A stretch of 64,000 bases of DNA from Megaustenia siamemsis. Lineage: Eukaryota; Mollusca; Gastropoda; Stylommatophora; Ariophantidae. The notes beneath the pieces were generated by a model that was given only the letters and a program-made list of their open reading frames with translations, had not been told where the DNA came from and searched no databases. The translations under genes and the position numbers were made by a program. Every line of letters starts with the position of its first letter. Position 1 is the stretch's first letter. This document shows, piece after piece, positions 1 to 16,200 of this stretch. The stretch is taken from NCBI GenBank assembly GCA_032433765.1, contig JAVIAB010000159.1:248001-312000 (forward strand). The letters are read 5' to 3'.

Positions 1-520
1 ACTTCTCTATAGAAAACAAAACAAGAAACCAAATAGACTTGCACTTCTCTATAGAAAACAAAACAAGAAACCAAATAGACTTGCACTTCTCTATAGAAAA
101 CAAAACAAGAAACCAAATAGACTTGCACTTCTCTATAGAAAACAAAACAAGAAACCAAATAGACTTGCACTTCTCTATAGAAAACAAAACAAGAAACCAA
201 ATAGACTTGCACTTCTCTATAGAAAACAAAACAAGAAACCAAATAGACTTGCACTTCTCTATAGAAAACAAAACAAGAAACCAAATAGACTTGCACTTCT
301 CTATAGAAAACAAAACAAGAAACAAAATAGACTTGCACTTCTCTATAGAAAACAAAACAAGAAACCAAAGAGACTTGCACTTCTCTATAGAAAACAAAAC
401 AAGAAACCAAATAGACTTGGTTTTGTTTTCTCTTGGTGACTTCTCTATAGAAAACAACACAAACAACCAAATAGACTTGGACTTCTCTATAGAAAACAAA
501 ACAAGAAACCAAATAGACTT

Positions 521-1240
521 GGACCTCTCTAGATGATAACACAAGAAACCAAATAGACTTGGACCTCTCTAGATGACAACACAAGAAACCAAATAGACTT
601 GGACCTCTCTAGATGATAACACAAGAAACCAAATAGACTTGGACCTCTCTAGATGATAACACAAGAAACCAAATAGACTTGGACCTCTCTAGATGATAAC
701 ACAAGAAACCAAATAGACTTGGACCTCTCTAGATGATAACACAAGAAAGAAAATAGACTTGGACCTCTCTAGATGATAACACAAGAAACCAAATAGACTT
801 GGACCTCTCTAGATGATAACACAAGAAACCAAATAGACTTGGACCTCTCTAGATGGCAACACAAGAAACCAAATAGATTTGGATTTCTGCAGATGACAAC
901 ACAAGAAACCAAATAGACTTGGACCTCTCTATATGATAACACAAGATACCAAATAGATTTGGACCTCTCCAGATGACAACACAAGAAAGAAAATGGACTT
1001 GGACCTCTCCAGATGACAACACAAGAAACCAAATAGACTTAGACCTCTCCAGATGACAACACAAGAAACCAAATAGATTTGGACTTCTGTAGATGACAGC
1101 ACAAGAATCCAAATAGACTTGGACCTTTCCAGATGACAACACAAGAAACCAAGCAGACTTGGACCTCTCCAGATGGCATCACAAAAAACCAAATAGATTT
1201 GGACCTCTCAAGATGACAACACAAAAAACCAAATAGATTT
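521..1240 (+). repeat. 40-bp endonuclease-type block B1 (18 units)
   Basis: This block is 720 bp, exactly 18 units of 40 bp. The unit begins GGACCTCTCTAGATGATAAC and its LINE frame reads WTSLDDNTRNQID, closer to the expected endonuclease than the 42-bp form. Units differ from one another (agataataac, agatggcaac, tctgcagatgacaac, cagcacaagaatcc, aagcagac, ggcatcac), and the variants follow a fixed order that recurs in the three other blocks. Because 40 is not a multiple of three, no long frame survives here. Probably the older, diverged state of the repeat. Confidence 0.9.
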
Positions 1241-4200
1241 GGACTTCTCTATAGAAAACAAAACAAGAAACCAAATAGACTTGGACTTCTCTATAGAAAA
1301 CAAAACAAGAAACCAAATAGACTTGCACTTCTCTATAGAAAACAAAACAAGAAACCAAATAGACTTGCACTTCTCTATAGAAAACAAAACAAGAAACCAA
1401 ATAGACTTGCACTTCTCTATAGAAAACAAAACAAGAAACCAAATAGACTTGCACTTCTCTATAGAAAACAAAACAAGAAACCAAATAGACTTGCACTTCT
1501 CTATAGAAAACAAAACAAGAAACCAAATAGACTTGCACTTCTCTATAGAAAACAAAACAAGAAACCAAATAGACTTGCACTTCTCTATAGAAAACAAAAC
1601 AAGAAACCAAATAGACTTGCACTTCTCTATAGAAAACAAAACAAGAAACAAATAGACTTGCACTTCTCTATAGAAAACAAAACAAGAAACCAAATAGACT
1701 TGCACTTCTCTATAGAAAACAAAACAAGAAACCAAATAGACTTGCACTTCTCTATAGAAAACAAAACAAGAAACCAAATAGACTTGCACTTCTCTATAGA
1801 AAACAAAACAAGAAACCAAATAGACTTGGTTTTGTTTTATCTTGGGACTTCTCTATAGAAAACAACACAAAAAACCAAATAGACTTGACTTCTCTATAGA
1901 AAACAAAACAAGAAACCAAATAGACTTGCACTTCTCTATAGAAAACAAAACAAGAAACCAAATAGACTTGCACTTCTCTATAGAAAACAAAACAAGAAAC
2001 CAAATAGACTTGCACTTCTCTATAGAAAACAAAACAAGAAACCAAATAGACTTGCACTTCTCTATAGAAAACAAAACAAGAAACCAAATAGACTTGCACT
2101 TCTCTATAGAAAACAAAACAAGAAACCAAATAGACTTGCACTTCTCTATAGAAAACAAAACAAGAAACCAAATAGACTTGCACTTCTCTATAGAAAACAA
2201 AACAAGAAACCAAATAGACTTGCACTTCTCTATAGAAAACAAAACAAGAAACCAAATAGACTTGCACTTCTCTATAGAAAACAAAACAAGAAACCAAATA
2301 GACTTGCACTTCTCTATAGAAAACAAAACAAGAAACCAAATAGACTTGCACTTCTCTATAGAAAACAAAACAAGAAACCAAATAGACTTGCACTTCTCTA
2401 TAGAAAACAAAACAAGAAACCAAATAGACTTGCACTTCTCTATAGAAAACAAAACAAGAAACCAAATAGACTTGCACTTCTCTATAGAAAACAAAACAAG
2501 AAACCAAATAGACTTGCACTTCTCTATAGAAAACAAAACAAGAAACAAATAGACTTGCACTTCTCTATAGAAAACAAAACAAGAAACCAAAGAGACTTGC
2601 ACTTCTCTATAGAAAACAAAACAAGAAACCAAATAGACTTGGTTTTGTTTTCTTTTGGTGACTTCTCTATAGAAAACAACACAAAAAACCAAATAGACTT
2701 GGACTTCTCTATAGAAAACAAAACAAGAAACCAAATAGACTTGCACTTCTCTATAGAAAACAAAACAAGAAACCAAATAGACTTGCACTTCTCTATAGAA
2801 AACAAAACAAGAAACCAAATAGACTTGCACTTCTCTATAGAAAACAAAACAAGAAACCAAATAGACTTGCACTTCTCTATAGAAAACAAAACAAGAAACC
2901 AAATAGACTTGCACTTCTCTATAGAAAACAAAACAAGAAACCAAATAGACTTGCACTTCTCTATAGAAAACAAAACAAGAAACCAAATAGACTTGCACTT
3001 CTCTATAGAAAACAAAACAAGAAACCAAATAGACTTGCACTTCTCTATAGAAAACAAAACAAGAAACCAAATAGACTTGCACTTCTCTATAGAAAACAAA
3101 ACAAGAAACCAAATAGACTTGCACTTCTCTATAGAAAACAAAACAAGAAACCAAATAGACTTGCACTTCTCTATAGAAAACAAAACAAGAAACCAAATAG
3201 ACTTGCACTTCTCTATAGAAAACAAAACAAGAAACCAAATAGACTTGCACTTCTCTATAGAAAACAAAACAAGAAACCAAATAGACTTGCACTTCTCTAT
3301 AGAAAACAAAACAAGAAACCAAATAGACTTGCACTTCTCTATAGAAAACAAAACAAGAAACCAAATAGACTTGCACTTCTCTATAGAAAACAAAACAAGA
3401 AACCAAATAGACTTGCACTTCTCTATAGAAAACAAAACAAGAAACCAAATAGACTTGCACTTCTCTATAGAAAACAAAACAAGAAACCAAATAGACTTGC
3501 ACTTCTCTATAGAAAACAAAACAAGAAACCAAATAGACTTGCACTTCTCTATAGAAAACAAAACAAGAAACCAAATAGACTTGCACTTCTCTATAGAAAA
3601 CAAAACAAGAAACCAAATAGACTTGCACTTCTCTATAGAAAACAAAACAAGAAACCAAATAGACTTGCACTTCTCTATAGAAAACAAAACAAGAAACCAA
3701 ATAGACTTGCACTTCTCTATAGAAAACAAAACAAGAAACCAAATAGACTTGCACTTCTCTATAGAAAACAAAACAAGAAACCAAATAGACTTGCACTTCT
3801 CTATAGAAAACAAAACAAGAAACCAAATAGACTTGCACTTCTCTATAGAAAACAAAACAAGAAACCAAATAGACTTGCACTTCTCTATAGAAAACAAAAC
3901 AAGAAACCAAATAGACTTGCACTTCTCTATAGAAAACAAAACAAGAAACCAAATAGACTTGCACTTCTCTATAGAAAACAAAACAAGAAACCAAATAGAC
4001 TTGCACTTCTCTATAGAAAACAAAACAAGAAACCAAATAGACTTGCACTTCTCTATAGAAAACAAAACAAGAAACCAAATAGACTTGCACTTCTCTATAG
4101 AAAACAAAACAAGAAACCAAATAGACTTGCACTTCTCTATAGAAAACAAAACAAGAAACCAAATAGACTTGCACTTCTCTATAGAAAACAAAACAAGAAA

Positions 4201-7200
4201 CCAAATAGACTTGCACTTCTCTATAGAAAACAAAACAAGAAACCAAATAGACTTGCACTTCTCTATAGAAAACAAAACAAGAAACCAAATAGACTTGCAC
4301 TTCTCTATAGAAAACAAAACAAGAAACCAAATAGACTTGCACTTCTCTATAGAAAACAAAACAAGAAACCAAATAGACTTGCACTTCTCTATAGAAAACA
4401 AAACAAGAAACCAAATAGACTTGCACTTCTCTATAGAAAACAAAACAAGAAACCAAATAGACTTGCACTTCTCTATAGAAAACAAAACAAGAAACCAAAT
4501 AGACTTGCACTTCTCTATAGAAAACAAAACAAGAAACCAAATAGACTTGCACTTCTCTATAGAAAACAAAACAAGAAACCAAATAGACTTGCACTTCTCT
4601 ATAGAAAACAAAACAAGAAACCAAATAGACTTGCACTTCTCTATAGAAAACAAAACAAGAAACCAAATAGACTTGCACTTCTCTATAGAAAACAAAACAA
4701 GAAACCAAATAGACTTGCACTTCTCTATAGAAAACAAAACAAGAAACCAAATAGACTTGCACTTCTCTATAGAAAACAAAACAAGAAACCAAATAGACTT
4801 GGTTTTGTTTTCTCTTGGTGACTTCTCTATAGAAAACAACACAAGAAACCAAATAGACTTGGACTTCTCTATAGAAAACAAAACAAGAAACCAAATAGAC
4901 TTGCACTTCTCTATAGAAAACAAAACAAGAAACCAAATAGACTTGCACTTCTCTATAGAAAACAAAACAAGAAACCAAATAGACTTGCACTTCTCTATAG
5001 AAAACAAAACAAGAAACCAAATAGACTTGCACTTCTCTATAGAAAACAAAACAAGAAACCAAATAGACTTGCACTTCTCTATAGAAAACAAAACAAGAAA
5101 CCAAATAGACTTGCACTTCTCTATAGAAAACAAAACAAGAAACCAAATAGACTTGCACTTCTCTATAGAAAACAAAACAAGAAACCAAATAGACTTGCAC
5201 TTCTCTATAGAAAACAAAACAAGAAACCAAATAGACTTGCACTTCTCTATAGAAAACAAAACAAGAAACCAAATAGACTTGCACTTCTCTATAGAAAACA
5301 AAACAAGAAACCAAATAGACTTGCACTTCTCTATAGAAAACAAAACAAGAAACCAAATAGACTTGCACTTCTCTATAGAAAACAAAACAAGAAACCAAAT
5401 AGACTTGCACTTCTCTATAGAAAACAAAACAAGAAACCAAATAGACTTGCACTTCTCTATAGAAAACAAAACAAGAAACCAAATAGACTTGCACTTCTCT
5501 ATAGAAAACAAAACAAGAAACCAAATAGACTTGCACTTCTCTATAGAAAACAAAACAAGAAACCAAATAGACTTGCACTTCTCTATAGAAAACAAAACAA
5601 GAAACCAAATAGACTTGCACTTCTCTATAGAAAACAAAACAAGAAACCAAATAGACTTGCACTTCTCTATAGAAAACAAAACAAGAAACCAAATAGACTT
5701 GCACTTCTCTATAGAAAACAAAACAAGAAACCAAATAGACTTGCACTTCTCTATAGAAAACAAAACAAGAAACCAAATAGACTTGCACTTCTCTATAGAA
5801 AACAAAACAAGAAACCAAATAGACTTGCACTTCTCTATAGAAAACAAAACAAGAAACCAAATAGACTTGCACTTCTCTATAGAAAACAAAACAAGAAACC
5901 AAATAGACTTGCACTTCTCTATAGAAAACAAAACAAGAAACCAAATAGACTTGCACTTCTCTATAGAAAACAAAACAAGAAACCAAATAGACTTGCACTT
6001 CTCTATAGAAAACAAAACAAGAAACCAAATAGACTTGCACTTCTCTATAGAAAACAAAACAAGAAACCAAATAGACTTGCACTTCTCTATAGAAAACAAA
6101 ACAAGAAACCAAATAGACTTGCACTTCTCTATAGAAAACAAAACAAGAAACCAAATAGACTTGCACTTCTCTATAGAAAACAAAACAAGAAACCAAATAG
6201 ACTTGCACTTCTCTATAGAAAACAAAACAAGAAACCAAATAGACTTGCACTTCTCTATAGAAAACAAAACAAGAAACCAAATAGACTTGGTTTTGTTTTC
6301 TCTTGGTGACTTCTCTATAGAAAACAAAACAAAACCAAATAGACTTGCACTTCTCTATAGAAAACAAAACAAGAAACCAAATAGACTTGCACTTCTCTAT
6401 AGAAAACAAAACAAGAAACCAAATAGACTTGCACTTCTCTATAGAAAACAAAACAAGAAACCAAATAGACTTGCACTTCTCTATAGAAAACAAAACAAGA
6501 AACCAAATAGACTTGCACTTCTCTATAGAAAACAAAACAAGAAACCAAATAGACTTGCACTTCTCTATAGAAAACAAAACAAGAAACCAAATAGACTTGC
6601 ACTTCTCTATAGAAAACAAAACAAGAAACCAAATAGACTTGCACTTCTCTATAGAAAACAAAACAAGAAACCAAATAGACTTGCACTTCTCTATAGAAAA
6701 CAAAACAAGAAACCAAATAGACTTGCACTTCTCTATAGAAAACAAAACAAGAAACCAAATAGACTTGCACTTCTCTATAGAAAACAAAACAAGAAACCAA
6801 ATAGACTTGCACTTCTCTATAGAAAACAAAACAAGAAACCAAATAGACTTGCACTTCTCTATAGAAAACAAAACAAGAAACCAAATAGACTTGGTTTTGT
6901 TTTCTCTTGGTGACTTCTCTATAGAAAACAACACAAAAACCAAATAGACTTGCACTTCTCTATAGAAAACAAAACAAGAAACCAAATAGACTTGCACTTC
7001 TCTATAGAAAACAAAACAAGAAACCAAATAGACTTGCACTTCTCTATAGAAAACAAAACAAGAAACCAAATAGACTTGCACTTCTCTATAGAAAACAAAA
7101 CAAGAAACCAAATAGACTTGCACTTCTCTATAGAAAACAAAACAAGAAACCAAATAGACTTGCACTTCTCTATAGAAAACAAAACAAGAAACCAAATAGA

Positions 7201-10200
7201 CTTGCACTTCTCTATAGAAAACAAAACAAGAAACCAAATAGACTTGCACTTCTCTATAGAAAACAAAACAAGAAACCAAATAGACTTGCACTTCTCTATA
7301 GAAAACAAAACAAGAAACCAAATAGACTTGCACTTCTCTATAGAAAACAAAACAAGAAACCAAATAGACTTGCACTTCTCTATAGAAAACAAAACAAGAA
7401 ACCAAATAGACTTGCACTTCTCTATAGAAAACAAAACAAGAAACCAAATAGACTTGCACTTCTCTATAGAAAACAAAACAAGAAACCAAATAGACTTGCA
7501 CTTCTCTATAGAAAACAAAACAAGAAACCAAATAGACTTGCACTTCTCTATAGAAAACAAAACAAGAAACCAAATAGACTTGCACTTCTCTATAGAAAAC
7601 AAAACAAGAAACCAAATAGACTTGCACTTCTCTATAGAAAACAAAACAAGAAACCAAATAGACTTGCACTTCTCTATAGAAAACAAAACAAGAAACCAAA
7701 TAGACTTGCACTTCTCTATAGAAAACAAAACAAGAAACCAAATAGACTTGCACTTCTCTATAGAAAACAAAACAAGAAACCAAATAGACTTGCACTTCTC
7801 TATAGAAAACAAAACAAGAAACCAAATAGACTTGCACTTCTCTATAGAAAACAAAACAAGAAACCAAATAGACTTGCACTTCTCTATAGAAAACAAAACA
7901 AGAAACCAAATAGACTTGCACTTCTCTATAGAAAACAAAACAAGAAACCAAATAGACTTGCACTTCTCTATAGAAAACAAAACAAGAAACCAAATAGACT
8001 TGCACTTCTCTATAGAAAACAAAACAAGAAACCAAATAGACTTGCACTTCTCTATAGAAAACAAAACAAGAAACCAAATAGACTTGCACTTCTCTATAGA
8101 AAACAAAACAAGAAACCAAATAGACTTGCACTTCTCTATAGAAAACAAAACAAGAAACCAAATAGACTTGCACTTCTCTATAGAAAACAAAACAAGAAAC
8201 CAAATAGACTTGCACTTCTCTATAGAAAACAAAACAAGAAACCAAATAGACTTGCACTTCTCTATAGAAAACAAAACAAGAAACCAAATAGACTTGCACT
8301 TCTCTATAGAAAACAAAACAAGAAACCAAATAGACTTGCACTTCTCTATAGAAAACAAAACAAGAAACCAAATAGACTTGGTTTTGTTTTCTCTATAGAA
8401 AACAAACACAAAAACCAAATAGACTTGACTTCTCTATAGAAAACAAAACAAGAAACCAAATAGACTTGCACTTCTCTATAGAAAACAAAACAAGAAACCA
8501 AATAGACTTGCACTTCTCTATAGAAAACAAAACAAGAAACCAAATAGACTTGCACTTCTCTATAGAAAACAAAACAAGAAACCAAATAGACTTGCACTTC
8601 TCTATAGAAAACAAAACAAGAAACCAAATAGACTTGCACTTCTCTATAGAAAACAAAACAAGAAACCAAATAGACTTGCACTTCTCTATAGAAAACAAAA
8701 CAAGAAACCAAATAGACTTGCACTTCTCTATAGAAAACAAAACAAGAAACCAAATAGACTTGCACTTCTCTATAGAAAACAAAACAAGAAACCAAATAGA
8801 CTTGCACTTCTCTATAGAAAACAAAACAAGAAACCAAATAGACTTGCACTTCTCTATAGAAAACAAAACAAGAAACCAAATAGACTTGCACTTCTCTATA
8901 GAAAACAAAACAAGAAACCAAATAGACTTGCACTTCTCTATAGAAAACAAAACAAGAAACCAAATAGACTTGCACTTCTCTATAGAAAACAAAACAAGAA
9001 ACCAAATAGACTTGCACTTCTCTATAGAAAACAAAACAAGAAACCAAATAGACTTGCACTTCTCTATAGAAAACAAAACAAGAAACCAAATAGACTTGCA
9101 CTTCTCTATAGAAAACAAAACAAGAAACCAAATAGACTTGCACTTCTCTATAGAAAACAAAACAAGAAACCAAATAGACTTGCACTTCTCTATAGAAAAC
9201 AAAACAAGAAACCAAATAGACTTGCACTTCTCTATAGAAAACAAAACAAGAAACCAAATAGACTTGCACTTCTCTATAGAAAACAAAACAAGAAACCAAA
9301 TAGACTTGCACTTCTCTATAGAAAACAAAACAAGAAACCAAATAGACTTGCACTTCTCTATAGAAAACAAAACAAGAAACCAAATAGACTTGCACTTCTC
9401 TATAGAAAACAAAACAAGAAACCAAATAGACTTGCACTTCTCTATAGAAAACAAAACAAGAAACCAAATAGACTTGCACTTCTCTATAGAAAACAAAACA
9501 AGAAACCAAATAGACTTGCACTTCTCTATAGAAAACAAAACAAGAAACCAAATAGACTTGCACTTCTCTATAGAAAACAAAACAAGAAACCAAATAGACT
9601 TGCACTTCTCTATAGAAAACAAAACAAGAAACCAAATAGACTTGCACTTCTCTATAGAAAACAAAACAAGAAACCAAATAGACTTGCACTTCTCTATAGA
9701 AAACAAAACAAGAAACCAAATAGACTTGCACTTCTCTATAGAAAACAAAACAAGAAACCAAATAGACTTGCACTTCTCTATAGAAAACAAAACAAGAAAC
9801 CAAATAGACTTGCACTTCTCTATAGAAAACAAAACAAGAAACCAAATAGACTTGCACTTCTCTATAGAAAACAAAACAAGAAACCAAATAGACTTGCACT
9901 TCTCTATAGAAAACAAAACAAGAAACCAAATAGACTTGCACTTCTCTATAGAAAACAAAACAAGAAACCAAATAGACTTGCACTTCTCTATAGAAAACAA
10001 AACAAGAAACCAAATAGACTTGCACTTCTCTATAGAAAACAAAACAAGAAACCAAATAGACTTGCACTTCTCTATAGAAAACAAAACAAGAAACCAAATA
10101 GACTTGCACTTCTCTATAGAAAACAAAACAAGAAACCAAATAGACTTGCACTTCTCTATAGAAAACAAAACAAGAAACCAAATAGACTTGCACTTCTCTA

Positions 10201-13200
10201 TAGAAAACAAAACAAGAAACCAAATAGACTTGCACTTCTCTATAGAAAACAAAACAAGAAACCAAATAGACTTGCACTTCTCTATAGAAAACAAAACAAG
10301 AAACCAAATAGACTTGCACTTCTCTATAGAAAACAAAACAAGAAACAAATAGACTTGCACTTCTCTATAGAAAACAAAACAAGAAACCAAATAGACTTGC
10401 ACTTCTCTATAGAAAACAAAACAAGAAACCAAATAGACTTGCACTTCTCTATAGAAAACAACACAAAAACCAAATAGACTTGCACTTCTCTATAGAAAAC
10501 AAAACAAGAAACCAAATAGACTTGCACTTCTCTATAGAAAACAAAACAAGAAACCAAATAGACTTGCACTTCTCTAGAAAACAAAACAAGAAACCAAATA
10601 GACTTGCACTTCTCTATAGAAAACAAAACAAGAAACCAAATAGACTTGCACTTCTCTATAGAAAACAAAACAAGAAACCAAATAGACTTGCACTTCTCTA
10701 TAGAAAACAAAACAAGAAACCAAATAGACTTGCACTTCTCTATAGAAAACAAAACAAGAAACCAAATAGACTTGCACTTCTCTATAGAAAACAAAACAAG
10801 AAACCAAATAGACTTGCACTTCTCTATAGAAAACAAAACAAGAAACCAAATAGACTTGCACTTCTCTATAGAAAACAAAACAAGAAACCAAATAGACTTG
10901 CACTTCTCTATAGAAAACAAAACAAGAAACCAAATAGACTTGCACTTCTCTATAGAAAACAAAACAAGAAACCAAATAGACTTGCACTTCTCTATAGAAA
11001 ACAAAACAAGAAACCAAATAGACTTGCACTTCTCTATAGAAAACAAAACAAGAAACCAAATAGACTTGCACTTCTCTATAGAAAACAAAACAAGAAACCA
11101 AATAGACTTGCACTTCTCTATAGAAAACAAAACAAGAAACCAAATAGACTTGCACTTCTCTATAGAAAACAAAACAAGAAACCAAATAGACTTGTCTTTG
11201 TTTCTCTTGGTGACTTCTCTATAGAAAACAAACAAAAACCAAATAGACTTGCACTTCTCTATAGAAAACAAAACAAGAAACCAAATAGACTTGCACTTCT
11301 CTATAGAAAACAAAACAAGAAACCAAATAGACTTGCACTTCTCTATAGAAAACAAAACAAGAAACCAAATAGACTTGCACTTCTCTATAGAAAACAAAAC
11401 AAGAAACCAAATAGACTTGCACTTCTCTATAGAAAACAAAACAAGAAACCAAATAGACTTGCACTTCTCTATAGAAAACAAAACAAGAAACCAAATAGAC
11501 TTGCACTTCTCTATAGAAAACAAAACAAGAAACCAAATAGACTTGCACTTCTCTATAGAAAACAAAACAAGAAACCAAATAGACTTGCACTTCTCTATAG
11601 AAAACAAAACAAGAAACCAAATAGACTTGCACTTCTCTATAGAAAACAAAACAAGAAACCAAATAGACTTGCACTTCTCTATAGAAAACAAAACAAGAAA
11701 CCAAATAGACTTGCACTTCTCTATAGAAAACAAAACAAGAAACCAAATAGACTTGCACTTCTCTATAGAAAACAAAACAAGAAACCAAATAGACTTGCAC
11801 TTCTCTATAGAAAACAAAACAAGAAACCAAATAGACTTGCACTTCTCTATAGAAAACAAAACAAGAAACCAAATAGACTTGCACTTCTCTATAGAAAACA
11901 AAACAAGAAACCAAATAGACTTGCACTTCTCTATAGAAAACAAAACAAGAAACCAAATAGACTTGGTTTTGTTTTCTCTTGGTGACTTCTCTATAGAAAA
12001 CAACACAAAAACCAAATAGACTTGGACTTCTCTATAGAAAACAAAACAAGAAACCAAATAGACTTGCACTTCTCTATAGAAAACAAAACAAGAAACCAAA
12101 TAGACTTGCACTTCTCTATAGAAAACAAAACAAGAAACCAAATAGACTTGCACTTCTCTATAGAAAACAAAACAAGAAACCAAATAGACTTGCACTTCTC
12201 TATAGAAAACAAAACAAGAAACCAAATAGACTTGCACTTCTCTATAGAAAACAAAACAAGAAACCAAATAGACTTGCACTTCTCTATAGAAAACAAAACA
12301 AGAAACCAAATAGACTTGCACTTCTCTATAGAAAACAAAACAAGAAACCAAATAGACTTGCACTTCTCTATAGAAAACAAAACAAGAAACCAAATAGACT
12401 TGCACTTCTCTATAGAAAACAAAACAAGAAACCAAATAGACTTGCACTTCTCTATAGAAAACAAAACAAGAAACCAAAGAGACTTGCACTTCTCTATAGA
12501 AAACAAAACAAGAAACCAAATAGACTTGGTTTTGTTTTCTCTTGGTGACTTCTCTATAGAAAACAAAACAAAAACCAAATAGACTTGGACTTCTCTATAG
12601 AAAACAAAACAAGAAACCAAATAGACTTGCACTTCTCTATAGAAAACAAAACAAGAAACCAAATAGACTTGCACTTCTCTATAGAAAACAAAACAAGAAA
12701 CCAAATAGACTTGCACTTCTCTATAGAAAACAAAACAAGAAACCAAATAGACTTGCACTTCTCTATAGAAAACAAAACAAGAAACCAAATAGACTTGCAC
12801 TTCTCTATAGAAAACAAAACAAGAAACCAAATAGACTTGCACTTCTCTATAGAAAACAAAACAAGAAACCAAATAGACTTGCACTTCTCTATAGAAAACA
12901 AAACAAGAAACCAAATAGACTTGCACTTCTCTATAGAAAACAAAACAAGAAACCAAATAGACTTGCACTTCTCTATAGAAAACAAAACAAGAAACCAAAT
13001 AGACTTGCACTTCTCTATAGAAAACAAAACAAGAAACCAAATAGACTTGCACTTCTCTATAGAAAACAAAACAAGAAACCAAATAGACTTGCACTTCTCT
13101 ATAGAAAACAAAACAAGAAACCAAATAGACTTGCACTTCTCTATAGAAAACAAAACAAGAAACCAAATAGACTTGCACTTCTCTATAGAAAACAAAACAA

Positions 13201-16200
13201 GAAACCAAATAGACTTGCACTTCTCTATAGAAAACAAAACAAGAAACCAAATAGACTTGCACTTCTCTATAGAAAACAAAACAAGAAACCAAATAGACTT
13301 GGTTTTGTTTTCTCTTGGTGACTTCTCTATAGAAAACAACACAAAAAACCAAATAGACTTGGACTTCTCTATAGAAAACAAAACAAGAAACCAAATAGAC
13401 TTGCACTTCTCTATAGAAAACAAAACAAGAAACCAAATAGACTTGCACTTCTCTATAGAAAACAAAACAAGAAACCAAATAGACTTGCACTTCTCTATAG
13501 AAAACAAAACAAGAAACCAAATAGACTTGCACTTCTCTATAGAAAACAAAACAAGAAACCAAATAGACTTGCACTTCTCTATAGAAAACAAAACAAGAAA
13601 CCAAATAGACTTGCACTTCTCTATAGAAAACAAAACAAGAAACCAAATAGACTTGCACTTCTCTATAGAAAACAAAACAAGAAACCAAATAGACTTGCAC
13701 TTCTCTATAGAAAACAAAACAAGAAACCAAATAGACTTGCACTTCTCTATAGAAAACAAAACAAGAAACCAAATAGACTTGCACTTCTCTATAGAAAACA
13801 AAACAAGAAACCAAATAGACTTGCACTTCTCTATAGAAAACAAAACAAGAAACCAAATAGACTTGCACTTCTCTATAGAAAACAACACAAGAAACCAAAT
13901 AGACTTGCACTTCTCTATAGAAAACAAAACAAGAAACCAAATAGACTTGCACTTCTCTATAGAAAACAAAACAAGAAACCAAATAGACTTGCACTTCTCT
14001 ATAGAAAACAAAACAAGAAACCAAATAGACTTGCACTTCTCTATAGAAAACAAAACAAGAAACCAAATAGACTTGCACTTCTCTATAGAAAACAAAACAA
14101 GAAACCAAATAGACTTGCACTTCTCTATAGAAAACAAAACAAGAAACCAAATAGACTTGCACTTCTCTATAGAAAACAAAACAAGAAACCAAATAGACTT
14201 GCACTTCTCTATAGAAAACAAAACAAGAAACAAAATAGACTTGCACTTCTCTATAGAAAACAAAACAAGAAACCAAATAGACTTGCACTTCTCTATAGAA
14301 AACAAAACAAGAAACCAAATAGACTTGCACTTCTCTATAGAAAACAAAACAAGAAACCAAATAGACTTGCACTTCTCTATAGAAAACAAAACAAGAAACC
14401 AAATAGACTTGGTTTTGTTTTCTCTTGGTGACTTCTCTATAGAAAACAACACAAAAAACCAAATAGACTTGCACTTCTCTATAGAAAACAAAACAAGAAA
14501 CCAAATAGACTTGCACTTCTCTATAGAAAACAAAACAAGAAACCAAATAGACTTGCACTTCTCTATAGAAAACAAAACAAGAAACCAAATAGACTTGCAC
14601 TTCTCTATAGAAAACAAAACAAGAAACCAAATAGACTTGCACTTCTCTATAGAAAACAAAACAAGAAACCAAATAGACTTGCACTTCTCTATAGAAAACA
14701 AAACAAGAAACCAAATAGACTTGCACTTCTCTATAGAAAACAAAACAAGAAACCAAATAGACTTGCACTTCTCTATAGAAAACAAAACAAGAAACCAAAT
14801 AGACTTGCACTTCTCTATAGAAAACAAAACAAGAAACCAAATAGACTTGCACTTCTCTATAGAAAACAAAACAAGAAACCAAATAGACTTGCACTTCTCT
14901 ATAGAAAACAAAACAAGAAACCAAATAGACTTGCACTTCTCTATAGAAAACAAAACAAGAAACCAAATAGACTTGCACTTCTCTATAGAAAACAAAACAA
15001 GAAACCAAATAGACTTGCACTTCTCTATAGAAAACAAAACAAGAAACCAAATAGACTTGCACTTCTCTATAGAAAACAAAACAAGAAACCAAATAGACTT
15101 GCACTTCTCTATAGAAAACAAAACAAGAAACCAAAGAGACTTGCACTTCTCTATAGAAAACAAAACAAGAAACCAAATAGACTGGGTTTGTTTTCTCTTG
15201 GTGACTTCTCTATAGAAAACAACACAAAAAACCAAATAGACTTGGACTTCTCTATAGAAAACAAAACAAGAAACCAAATAGACTTGCACTTCTCTATAGA
15301 AAACAAAACAAGAAACCAAATAGACTTGCACTTCTCTATAGAAAACAAAACAAGAAACCAAATAGACTTGCACTTCTCTATAGAAAACAAAACAAGAAAC
15401 CAAATAGACTTGCACTTCTCTATAGAAAACAAAACAAGAAACCAAATAGACTTGCACTTCTCTATAGAAAACAAAACAAGAAACCAAATAGACTTGCACT
15501 TCTCTATAGAAAACAAAACAAGAAACCAAATAGACTTGCACTTCTCTATAGAAAACAAAACAAGAAACCAAATAGACTTGCACTTCTCTATAGAAAACAA
15601 AACAAGAAACCAAATAGACTTGCACTTCTCTATAGAAAACAAAACAAGAAACCAAATAGACTTGCACTTCTCTATAGAAAACAAAACAAGAAACCAAATA
15701 GACTTGCACTTCTCTATAGAAAACAAAACAAGAAACCAAATAGACTTGCACTTCTCTATAGAAAACAAAACAAGAAACCAAATAGACTTGCACTTCTCTA
15801 TAGAAAACAAAACAAGAAACCAAATAGACTTGCACTTCTCTATAGAAAACAAAACAAGAAACAAATAGACTTGCACTTCTCTATAGAAAACAAAACAAGA
15901 AACCAAATAGACTTGCACTTCTCTATAGAAAACAAAACAAGAAACCAAATAGACTTGGTTTTGCTTGGTGACTTCTCTATAGAAAACAAAACAAAAACCA
16001 AATAGACTTGCACTTCTCTATAGAAAACAAAACAAGAAACCAAATAGACTTGCACTTCTCTATAGAAAACAAAACAAGAAACCAAATAGACTTGCACTTC
16101 TCTATAGAAAACAAAACAAGAAACCAAATAGACTTGCACTTCTCTATAGAAAACAAAACAAGAAACCAAATAGACTTGCACTTCTCTATAGAAAACAAAA

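Noticed and set aside
1853..8371. 2,172-codon open frame on the minus strand, and many similar long frames on both strands within 1-33 kb
   Set aside because: They come from 42- and 60-bp units divisible by three with no stop in that frame; several frames on both strands are open at once, composition is absurdly repetitive, and the sense text is LINE endonuclease.
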